Source: Candidatus Bathyarchaeota archaeon
GTDB lineage: Archaea; Thermoproteota; Bathyarchaeia; Bathyarchaeales; WAQA01
Reading direction: 5' to 3'
DNA length: 5,191 bases
Assembly: GCA_015520475.1 (NCBI GenBank)
Contig: WAQA01000203.1
Location: 1 to 5,191 of the forward strand
The position numbers and the translations under genes are program-made. The notes below the pieces were generated by a model, which saw nothing but the letters and a program-made list of their open reading frames with translations, made no database searches and was not told the DNA's origin. Numbering within the stretch: the first letter of the stretch is position 1; every line of letters starts with the position of its first letter. Of the stretch, positions 1 to 5,126 are shown piece by piece.

Positions 1-1035
1 CTTAATTGGGATTGTGTATCCGCATCTCGGACATCTATTATCCTCTCTCATCTTATACCGGATGATTCTGAATCCAAACCTCTTGATTAGGCACTCGCCG
101 CAGTTTGGGCAGTAGGTATGTTCATATCTGTGTCCATGAACGTTTCCTAGGTAGGGATATAGAATACCGCTTCTCTTCGCCATCTCATACGCTTCTTCTA
201 GCTTCTCAATCTTTGTTGGCGGATTATCGAATTCATATGCTGGATAATATCGTGTGAAGTGGATTGGTGTTTCAGGGCCTACCTCCCTTAAATGGCGGTC
301 AATAATCCATCTTAAACATTCCTCATCATCATTTACTCCTGTAACTATCAGATTCACGATCTCCACGTGGATGTTCATCTTCTTCGCTTCACGTGCGTTC
401 CGCCATATCTTCTCGACATCTATGCCTCCACACATCTTCTCATATACTTCCCTGTCTCCTTTAACGTCTATCTTCAGTCCATCCATTCCCGATTCTCTTA
501 GGGCCTTTAAAGCATTCAGGGTCATGTATCCGTTTGAGACGTAGCAGCAATATAGTCCCCTTCTAGATCCAATCTTGAATAGGGGTATGTTCCAGTCTGT
601 TAGGAGGGTTGGCTCTTGGAAGCTTGAGCATAACCCCTCATCCCCCCTCTTAAGCGCGAGGTTAACAGCGTCCTCAGGCGATAGATACTCTTCATCAACG
701 CTCTCCGGGAAGTTCTTGGATAATGTCCAGTTCTGACACCATGGACAATCGAGATTGCATGACCATGTCGAGTATGTTAGGGCTGTGGATCCAGGCCAGT
801 AATGGAAGAAGGGTTTTATCTCTATCGGCCTACTCTCTAACGCCGTTATCACACCATAAACTAACGTGTAAAGTTTTCCATCTATGTTTATACGGGTCTT
901 GCAGAAGCCTTTCTCCCCAGCATTGATTAGGCAGCGTCTCTCACATAGGACACATCTAACCTTATCCTTTGCCTCCCTCTCATAGAATGTGGATTCCTTG
1001 ATTGTGGGAGCGGTTAAGGATTGAAGCCTCTTCAT
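1..1035 (-). CDS. amrS: AmmeMemoRadiSam-type radical SAM enzyme (PflA-like), 3' end outside window
   Basis: The frame is open from ATG at 1035 to the window edge (345 codons, no stop reached). The N-terminal cysteine motif is C28-x2-C31-x3-C35 with C45 (CVLCERRC, then GFC). The radical SAM cluster motif is C93-x3-C97-x2-C100 (CNLDCPWCQNW), which should bind a 4Fe-4S cluster used to cleave S-adenosylmethionine. The C-terminus has paired CPNC (309-312) and CPRC (335-338), a zinc-ribbon-like end. This order is typical of the COG1180 radical SAM partner in the AmmeMemoRadiSam group, found with AMMECR1 and Memo proteins. Its substrate is not established. Family members are about this long, so only a few residues should be missing. 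No Shine-Dalgarno precedes the ATG, so translation may be leaderless. It is divergent from the glycerate kinase; no AMMECR1 or Memo gene is in the window. A glycyl-radical activase role is less likely given the C-terminal ribbon. Confidence 0.9.
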   Translation of the reverse strand, partial: MKRLQSLTAPTIKESTFYEREAKDKVRCVLCERRCLINAGEKGFCKTRINIDGKLYTLVYGVITALESRPIEIKPFFHYWPGSTALTYSTWSCNLDCPWCQNWTLSKNFPESVDEEYLSPEDAVNLALKRGDEGLCSSFQEPTLLTDWNIPLFKIGSRRGLYCCYVSNGYMTLNALKALRESGMDGLKIDVKGDREVYEKMCGGIDVEKIWRNAREAKKMNIHVEIVNLIVTGVNDDEECLRWIIDRHLREVGPETPIHFTRYYPAYEFDNPPTKIEKLEEAYEMAKRSGILYPYLGNVHGHRYEHTYCPNCGECLIKRFGFRIIRYKMREDNRCPRCGYTIPIK

Positions 1036-1040
1036 AACAC

Positions 1041-1080
1041 AACAATATTTAAGTAAGATTCATTTGTGAAAAAAGTATTA
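1041..1080 (+). promoter_or_regulatory. Probable promoter of the glycerate kinase in the divergent spacer
   Basis: An archaeal TATA-like box TATTTAAG lies at about 1046-1053, followed by an A-rich stretch. The usual spacing puts transcription start near 1074-1077, leaving a leader of about 30 nt before ATG 1106. The spacer must also carry the promoter of the minus-strand radical SAM gene; no equally good box is seen on that strand (candidates near 1055-1085 are weak). This is inferred from sequence only. Confidence 0.4.
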
Positions 1081-1105
1081 TGCATAGCCCAGGTTGGATG
1101 GCGTT

Positions 1106-2488
1106 ATGATCAAGATATCTAACAAGGAAGATTTGATAGCGAATACTTACTCATCAAGGAATAGAAGGGCTAGGGAGATAGCGTTAAACGCTATTGAGAA
1201 GGCATTTAATACAGCGGATCCTAGAAGCCTTATCAGATCCAAGGTTAACCTATCAGAGGATACTCTAAGAATCAACGGTAAAGATTTCAATCTCTCCGTT
1301 TTCCAGAGGATATTTGTTGTGGGCGGTGGAAAAGCAAGCGGCTCCATGGCTGAAGCTCTGGAGGAGATACTTGGAGATAGGATTGAGGATGGATTAATCG
1401 TGGTTCCTAAGGGAACGGCGAAACTATACAAGACGGAGAGAATCAGGTTCCATGAAGGATCCCATCCGATCCCGGATGAGAGCAGCGTTGAGGGGGCGCG
1501 GAGAATCCTTGAGATTGCAGAGAGAGCTGAAGAGGATGATCTGGTGATATGTCTGATTTCAGGTGGGGGTTCAAGCTTGATGTGTATGCCCCGTCCAGAG
1601 ATAAGCCTGGAAGACAAGAAGAAGATAACCGAATTACTGCTTAAGTCAGGAGCTAATATCCATGAGATAAACGCTGTCAGGAAGCACATATCAAGCTTTA
1701 AGGGTGGGATGTTGGCGAGGAAGGCTTATCCGGCAACCTTGATCAGTCTGATACTCTCAGACGTTATAGGGGATAACCTTGACGTTATCGCTTCAGGGCC
1801 AACAGTCCCTGACTCAAGCACCTTTAAGGACGCCATAGAGATTCTTAGGAGATATGGGATATGGGATGAGGCTCCCAGCTCTATAAGGAGGGTCCTCTCT
1901 GATGGGGGTGTGGGAAGGATTGGAGAGACGCCGAAGCCTGGAGATCCAATATTCAGCAGGGTCTTCAATTTTATATTGGGGAATAATAGGCTAGCCAGTC
2001 TAGCAGCGGTTCATGAGCTTAAACGTATGGGTATGAACACTCTCTTCTTAACCTCTCTCTTGGAGGGGGAGGCGAGAGATGTCGGTTTGATGCTCTCTAC
2101 AATCGCCTTGGAGATAAACCTTTCAGGGAATCCTGTGGAGAAGCCTGCTGCCATCGTTCTCGGAGGGGAGACCACAGTTACAGTGAAGGGGGATGGGATT
2201 GGAGGTAGAAACCAGGAGATAGTGTTAAGTTCGGCGTTGAGGATTAGGGGGGTTGAAGGGGTGGTGGTTGCCTCTGCAAGCACCGATGGGATTGACGGTC
2301 CTACCGATGCGGCTGGAGCAATCGCCGACGGAGACACTTTGAAGCGTGCTGAAGAGCTAGGTTTAAACGCTTTAGAGTATCTGGAGAATAATGACTCTTA
2401 TACATTCTTCTCTAAGACTGGAGATCTAATATTTACCGGGCCGACAGGTACGAACGTGAATGACATATCTGTAATTGTTGTTCTGTGA
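1106..2488 (+). CDS. gckA: Glycerate 2-kinase, MOFRL family
   Basis: It should phosphorylate D-glycerate with ATP to 2-phosphoglycerate (EC 2.7.1.165), feeding lower glycolysis from branched Entner-Doudoroff or serine/glyoxylate routes in the cytoplasm. Numbered from ATG 1106 (460 aa), the family blocks appear in order: GGGKAS near 73-78 with the likely catalytic lysine at 76, SGGGSS 152-157, NAVRKH 189-194, SDVIGD 218-223 followed by ASGPT, GGET 353-356, GGRNQE 366-371, DGIDGPTDAAGA 394-405 and the closing TGPTGTNVND 444-453. The N-terminal DUF4147 and C-terminal MOFRL domains are both complete and length is normal. An in-frame TTG at 1094 would add four residues; ATG 1106 is preferred because neither start has a clear Shine-Dalgarno. 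It stands alone as a transcription unit and converges on the next operon with 22 bp between stops. No key residue is missing. Confidence 0.95.
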   Translation: MIKISNKEDLIANTYSSRNRRAREIALNAIEKAFNTADPRSLIRSKVNLSEDTLRINGKDFNLSVFQRIFVVGGGKASGSMAEALEEILGDRIEDGLIVVPKGTAKLYKTERIRFHEGSHPIPDESSVEGARRILEIAERAEEDDLVICLISGGGSSLMCMPRPEISLEDKKKITELLLKSGANIHEINAVRKHISSFKGGMLARKAYPATLISLILSDVIGDNLDVIASGPTVPDSSTFKDAIEILRRYGIWDEAPSSIRRVLSDGGVGRIGETPKPGDPIFSRVFNFILGNNRLASLAAVHELKRMGMNTLFLTSLLEGEARDVGLMLSTIALEINLSGNPVEKPAAIVLGGETTVTVKGDGIGGRNQEIVLSSALRIRGVEGVVVASASTDGIDGPTDAAGAIADGDTLKRAEELGLNALEYLENNDSYTFFSKTGDLIFTGPTGTNVNDISVIVVL

Positions 2489-2510
2489 TGGGCGCTGCAT
2501 CTATCCTCTT

Positions 2511-2969
2511 CTAACCTTCATCCACATACTCTCCAGGTCTCCAATTAACGGTGTATCCTCCAAGGTAGGATCCTAGTAGGATGCTGATTGACGGTGCAAC
2601 AATCTCCCTGAACATGTCCATCTCTGAAGGGTTTAGAATCCCTGATGCATATTGCACCAATATTAGGCTGAGGAAGCCTATCAATCCTGGGATGAGGGAG
2701 GTTAATCGTGGATTCTCCCTTACCTTGTATCCGGCGTATAGTCCCCCTATGAATCCTCCTGGGAGATAGGCGGATCCTGATATGATAAGTAGCATCGCTG
2801 TTCTAGATGCATCGAAGGATAATAATCCTAGAACGTTGAGGCTGAAGAGTATTATTCTTAGGAGCCATGGAACCAGTGAGAGGAGAAAGTATGTGAGGAG
2901 TAAGCTTAGAACTCCTCCTACTATCAGATTTAATATCATCTTCGTCTTAGTCCTTTCTTCTTCTATCAT
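2511..2969 (-). CDS. Small polytopic membrane protein, function unknown
   Basis: This 152-residue protein (from ATG 2969) has a charged cytoplasmic-looking N-terminus (MIEEERTKTK) followed by four or five hydrophobic segments at about 12-32, 34-51, 58-80, 89-109 and 123-141. Glycine-rich stretches GGFIGGLYAGY and LLGSYLGGY suggest tightly packed helices, as in small archaeal membrane proteins of unknown function (DUF5518-like in appearance; assignment uncertain). The start is decided by AGGTGA at 2977-2982, seven bases before ATG 2969. A GTG at 2975 in the same frame would lie too close to it. The ATG overlaps the TGA stop of the upstream gene in an ATGA junction, so the two are translationally coupled and probably work together. 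Its stop faces the glycerate kinase stop across 22 bp. No catalytic motif is visible. Confidence 0.8.
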   Translation of the reverse strand: MIEEERTKTKMILNLIVGGVLSLLLTYFLLSLVPWLLRIILFSLNVLGLLSFDASRTAMLLIISGSAYLPGGFIGGLYAGYKVRENPRLTSLIPGLIGFLSLILVQYASGILNPSEMDMFREIVAPSISILLGSYLGGYTVNWRPGEYVDEG

Positions 2970-3604
2970 CCCCACTTCACCTTTGTTCTATTCAGTATAG
3001 ACTGGAATATTGGGTATGTTGGTTTATAATCGTCTCCTATTGCATGGTAGATTATCTGGAGCAGCTCACCATTTATGATTGATGTCATGAACATCCATGT
3101 CCAATTATAGTGTTTACCCTCATTGTCTATGTAGCCATTAATTATGATGAAGGAGATGTAGTTGAGGCTGTAACCTGCAGCTTTGATTGTTCCATTACCT
3201 ATGAAGCGTAATGTTGCATTCTTGTTTCTCTTCAGTATGCTGTCGTATATTCTCCCTATCTCATACTTCATTATCGAGTATGCATCTGTAAGGTTATTCT
3301 TCTCCATGTATGATTCTGTTGATTTCTTGTCCATTATTGCCAATGTTATGAAGGCTAACTTGTCTATGGGGGCGATCCATACAATATTTCTGGTTCCATA
3401 GTCAAGTTCGTATCTTCCTGAGGCAGCTATCCAATTTCTGGGGAAGTATAAACTGAAATGGCTGGTTTCCATGTTGAAGTACTCCCCATAGACGTGGGCT
3501 GTGAATACCGAATAGAAGATTGCTGCGCTGGCCATATTCAATATTAGGATTATAAGGATGAATATCGCCAGTGGTAATCGTAGGCCGAAGAGCTTCTCTC
3601 TCAT
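2966..3604 (-). CDS. Membrane-anchored extracytoplasmic protein, possible PsbP/Mog1-like domain
   Basis: The 212-residue product has a short basic start (MREKLFGLRL), one hydrophobic segment at about 11-33 that acts as signal anchor or uncleaved signal, then a soluble domain. Near residues 49-58 is HFSLYFPRNW, resembling the opening of PsbP/Mog1-like domains (aromatic-rich strand, then Y-P-x-x-W); the rest alternates strands and helices in a compatible way. This is a fold guess, not a firm assignment. Five N-glycosylation sequons (N104-LT, N129-AT, N137-GT, N167-WT, N205-RT) support an outside location. No catalytic signature is visible. It is the first gene of a two-gene operon; its TGA overlaps the ATG of the polytopic membrane protein, its likely partner. 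The start ATG 3604 has no strong Shine-Dalgarno but lies about 45 bp from a good TATA box. Confidence 0.8.
   Translation of the reverse strand: MREKLFGLRLPLAIFILIILILNMASAAIFYSVFTAHVYGEYFNMETSHFSLYFPRNWIAASGRYELDYGTRNIVWIAPIDKLAFITLAIMDKKSTESYMEKNNLTDAYSIMKYEIGRIYDSILKRNKNATLRFIGNGTIKAAGYSLNYISFIIINGYIDNEGKHYNWTWMFMTSIINGELLQIIYHAIGDDYKPTYPIFQSILNRTKVKWG
2977..2982 (-). promoter_or_regulatory. Shine-Dalgarno site that fixes the start of the membrane protein
   Basis: AGGTGA on the minus strand matches the 3' end of archaeal 16S rRNA and sits seven bases before ATG 2969, inside the end of the upstream gene. The spacing supports ATG 2969 over GTG 2975. Most other genes here lack such a site, as expected if only internal operon genes use it. 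Confidence 0.6.
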
Positions 3605-3623
3605 AACCTAACTCAACCCGGAT

Positions 3624-3653
3624 TATAGATTTTCTATGATTAGGCATATAAAG
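3624..3653 (-). promoter_or_regulatory. Promoter of the two-gene envelope operon
   Basis: On the minus strand CTTTATATGCC (3643-3653) is a good archaeal TATA box. Spacing of about 25 bp predicts transcription start near 3624 and a leader of about 20 nt before ATG 3604. No separate promoter is needed for the downstream overlapping gene. Confidence 0.5.
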
Positions 3654-3751
3654 ATCTTTGTGAAAAGCCGATTCATGTGGAGACTTATCATCCAGTTGCC
3701 GAGTAACATGAAAACTTCCTTTTTATCTGGGTGGGTGAAGGGACCTTTTAG

Positions 3752-3813
3752 CCATTAAGATTGGGTCTTTGTAGATGCTTCTGTATCCGTTTATCTCCCC
3801 CTCAACGCTTGAT
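3752..3813 (-). repeat. Left arm of a diverged inverted duplication
   Basis: Read on the minus strand, this 62-bp arm contains GGATACAGAAGCATCT (plus coordinates 3773-3788), which recurs exactly on the plus strand at 3979-3994. Around the core, ATCAA..CG..TGAGG on one side and AGAC...ATCT..ATGG on the other also match the right arm with small gaps. The similarity therefore extends beyond a chance 16-mer. Confidence 0.7.
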
Positions 3814-3871
3814 TGGGCAAGATGAAAATAAAAATCTAGAGTATAAGTGTGAGAAATGTTACTTTATTGAG

Positions 3872-3885
3872 GGTTACATGTAACC
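3872..3885. repeat. Perfect 14-bp palindrome
   Basis: GGTTACATGTAACC equals its own reverse complement. Allowing one bulged G, the pairing extends to GAGG...CCTC-type flanks (3868-3888). It lies nearly midway between the two arms of the inverted duplication, whose cores are centred on about 3883. It could be a dimeric regulator site or the tip of a cruciform. Confidence 0.65.
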
Positions 3886-3962
3886 TCTGGTGATGCTGGT
3901 TATATGGGTTTTACATTGAGATTTATCATTCACCAGTTAATATCTTAATCGTTTAACATGGG

Positions 3963-4017
3963 ATCAACGGCTGAGGATGGATACAGAAGCATCTCCGGAG
4001 ACAGCGTATCTGGATGG
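3963..4017 (+). repeat. Right arm of a diverged inverted duplication
   Basis: This 55-bp arm carries the exact 16-bp core GGATACAGAAGCATCT at 3979-3994 and the flanking blocks shared with the left arm. It has an extra local dyad absent from the left arm: TCTCCGGAGA at 3992-4001, framed by GATAC (3980-3984) and GTATC (4006-4010). The short frames crossing both arms each end at TAA shortly beyond the arm, suggesting a duplicated, decayed sequence. Confidence 0.7.
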
Positions 4018-4084
4018 ACAGTGCACCTAGACATCTAAAGAATCATCGTCTATGAATGTACGGTTATCTTTTGTATCTGTAGGG

Positions 4085-4122
4085 CGGCGCCGTCAGATCA
4101 ATTTGATGGCGGATCTCTCCGC
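4085..4122. other. Cluster of short hairpins
   Basis: CGGCGCCG (4085-4092) is a palindrome. ATCAA-T-TTGAT (4097-4107) is flanked by CGCC (4088-4091) and GGCG (4108-4111), giving a bulged stem. GCGGA-TCTC-TCCGC (4109-4122) is a five-pair hairpin with a four-base loop. The stems partly overlap, so they would be alternatives. They are denser and more GC-rich than the surroundings; role unknown. Confidence 0.35.
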
Positions 4123-4287
4123 ATAAACGTTAAAGATGAAGATTTTTCGACTTATGACGAAGTGTCCTCTTCCATGCGCGGTTGGACGCTTGTACAGCAA
4201 TGAAAGACCCACATCCTCTTCCGTCTGCCTCATGAATAATGGAATGTTCATCTTTCGGTCAATAATATCGTCCATCATCCCCCACAT
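4093..4287 (-). CDS. Doubtful 64-residue ORF
   Basis: This is the only frame of this size in the gene-poor stretch. It begins MWGMMDDIIDRKMN and ends ERSAIKLI; the composition is ordinary for a soluble protein with a short hydrophobic run near IFIFNVYA. An in-frame TAG lies 12 bases before the ATG, so it cannot be longer. There is no clear TATA box or Shine-Dalgarno, and no family is recognised. Its 3' end coincides with GC-rich hairpins at 4085-4122. It may be chance or a remnant. Confidence 0.25.
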   Translation of the reverse strand: MWGMMDDIIDRKMNIPLFMRQTEEDVGLSLLYKRPTAHGRGHFVISRKIFIFNVYAERSAIKLI

Positions 4288-4445
4288 ACAGGCCTAAAAG
4301 ATGAAGAGAAACCCCTCAAATGCAGGATCAACATGGAAAGAGACCGGTAGACACACTTAACACCCAAAAACACCAAAGAAAAAATGCAACATCACCAGCC
4401 CAGCAAAGAAAAACCATAGAGGAGGAAAAGTCTTATAGCATTGTG

Positions 4446-4488
4446 TCGATAGTCTTCTAATTCAGGTATCGATTAGTTCCTTCTAATT
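4446..4488. repeat. Possible operator repeats upstream of the NYN gene
   Basis: TCGATA (4446-4451) and TATCGA (4467-4472) form a perfect inverted repeat whose centres are 21 bp apart, two helical turns. CTTCTAATT occurs twice in the same direction at 4454-4462 and 4480-4488, 26 bp apart. All lie just upstream of the TATA box at 4514. The short length means chance cannot be excluded. Confidence 0.3.
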
Positions 4489-4508
4489 TTCTCCTTAACT
4501 CTTTATTC

Positions 4509-4541
4509 TGAAAATTTAAATGTAACCAAAGAAATAATTCC
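4509..4541 (+). promoter_or_regulatory. BRE/TATA promoter of the NYN gene
   Basis: TGAAA (4509-4513, BRE-like) is followed directly by ATTTAAAT (4514-4521), a strong archaeal TATA box. The expected start of transcription at about 4541-4545 leaves almost no leader before ATG 4548, and no Shine-Dalgarno is present, so the transcript is probably leaderless. Confidence 0.55.
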
Positions 4542-4547
4542 TTTAAT

Positions 4548-5075
4548 ATGTCTAAGTCTAAGCTTATGATTTTAATTTATGGATCGAATCTTTTGTGGGT
4601 CTGTTGGAGATCTATGGGAAGAGATTATAAAATCGACATTATAAAATTGAAAAACTACCTCGTCAATGTTCGTCCAGGTAGAGAATTGATTCGACCTTAC
4701 TATTATGGCTCAGAAGATCCAAGGGACCCAGACTATTCCAAACAGGAAGCTTTTTATGATCGCTTAAGATATGATGGTTTTACAGTGATTGTCAAGAGAG
4801 TCAGGTATTATGGAGATAAGAAAAAAGAGAAAGGTGTTGATGTGGCGATAGCTACCGATCTAGTCTACTATGGACTACAAGGAGCATACGATGTAGCAAT
4901 ACTGGTAAGCGGGGATTCAGATTTGGCGGGTGCTATTGAGAAAGTTAAGATGGCTAGAGCCGAATGCCGTATTGAAGTAGCAATGTTTAGGAAAAGCATG
5001 AGCAGGGAACTTTTGAAAGTTGCCGATGCATTCTACCCTCTTGATGATGTAGCCGACGAGATTAGAAAAGATTAG
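4548..5075 (+). CDS. NYN-domain (LabA/DUF88, PIN-like fold) protein with altered first catalytic residue
   Basis: The 175-residue protein is a single NYN domain, a PIN-like fold usually linked to metal-dependent RNA cleavage. Family blocks are GSNLLW 12-17, GRDYKID 24-30, RPYYYGSEDP 49-58, KGVDVAIATD 95-104 with D98 and D104, LVSGDSDLAGAI 119-130 with D123 and D125, and the closing ADAFYPLD 159-166. Length fits the family. The odd point is residue 11: most relatives have D-G-S/E-N, here the codon is TAT and the sequence is IYGSN, so the first acidic metal ligand is missing. One base (GAT to TAT) would explain it. The gene looks more A/T-rich than the kinase or radical SAM gene, which may indicate transfer. 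It is monocistronic with a leaderless promoter; substrate unknown. A toxin or RNA-processing role is only an inference. Confidence 0.88.
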   Translation: MSKSKLMILIYGSNLLWVCWRSMGRDYKIDIIKLKNYLVNVRPGRELIRPYYYGSEDPRDPDYSKQEAFYDRLRYDGFTVIVKRVRYYGDKKKEKGVDVAIATDLVYYGLQGAYDVAILVSGDSDLAGAIEKVKMARAECRIEVAMFRKSMSRELLKVADAFYPLDDVADEIRKD

Positions 5076-5107
5076 AGTATCCTATTTTATTCGTAATTCT
5101 TATATAT
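5076..5107 (+). promoter_or_regulatory. T-rich end of the NYN transcript and TATA box of the next gene
   Basis: After the NYN stop the plus strand has CCTATTTTATTCG (5084-5096), a T-rich run of the kind that ends archaeal transcripts. TTATATAT at 5100-5107 is a strong TATA box centred about 24 bp before ATG 5127, the spacing expected for a leaderless transcript. Confidence 0.5.
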
Positions 5108-5126
5108 GCAAATTGTATAAGTACTT

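Larger units (their letters stand above)
3654..4547. other. Gene-poor stretch with repeats and coding debris
   Basis: About 0.9 kb between the envelope operon and the NYN gene holds no convincing conserved gene. It contains an inverted duplication (3752-3813 and 3963-4017), a 14-bp palindrome (3872-3885), short hairpins at 3980-4010 and 4085-4122, and one doubtful 64-codon ORF. Two short stop-bounded frames cross the repeat arms: minus 3726-3863 (46 codons, including SSVEGEINGYRSI) and plus 3949-4035 (29 codons, including GYRSISGD). They share GYRSI and have no good start codon. From 4340 to 4430 the plus strand is A- and C-rich with few G. No tRNA or rRNA was recognised. A decayed gene or mobile element is the simplest reading, but a structured RNA remains possible. 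Confidence 0.5.

Noticed and set aside
254..926. Plus-strand open frames of 96 and 67 codons opposite the radical SAM gene
   Set aside because: They are antisense to a frame with clear radical SAM and zinc-ribbon motifs, and their serine/proline-rich translations match no family.
1147..2337. Three minus-strand open frames (180, 80 and 108 codons) inside the glycerate kinase
   Set aside because: The plus-strand frame has all MOFRL-family blocks; the antisense frames are serine/proline-rich by-products of its codon use.
2581..3401. Plus-strand frames of 62, 72 and 72 codons across the membrane operon, and a minus-strand 81-codon frame at 3402-3647
   Set aside because: They lie over two better genes supported by operon structure, transmembrane pattern and a Shine-Dalgarno site.
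3685..3937. Imperfect direct similarity between TTATCATCCAGTT (3685-3697) and TTATCATTCACCAGTT (3922-3937)
   Set aside because: It needs a three-base gap and has no extended flanking match, so it is too weak to call a repeat.
3889..3975. Possible box C/D small RNA starting at GTGATGC
   Set aside because: The C box is imperfect, the next CTGA is about 80 bases away, and no internal C'/D' boxes are seen.
4132..4307. Direct repeat AAAGATGAAGA at 4132-4142 and 4297-4307
   Set aside because: It is an 11-bp purine-rich low-complexity match with similar variants nearby, so chance is likely.
4329..4415. Minus-strand 29-codon hydrophobic frame beginning MVFLCWAGD
   Set aside because: The hydrophobicity results from a T-rich strand (A-rich on plus); there is no promoter or ribosome site and it is very short.
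3605..4547. tRNA gene, CRISPR array or attachment site in the gene-poor stretch
   Set aside because: No T-loop/acceptor pairing of a tRNA, no regularly spaced direct repeats and no direct flanking duplication were found.
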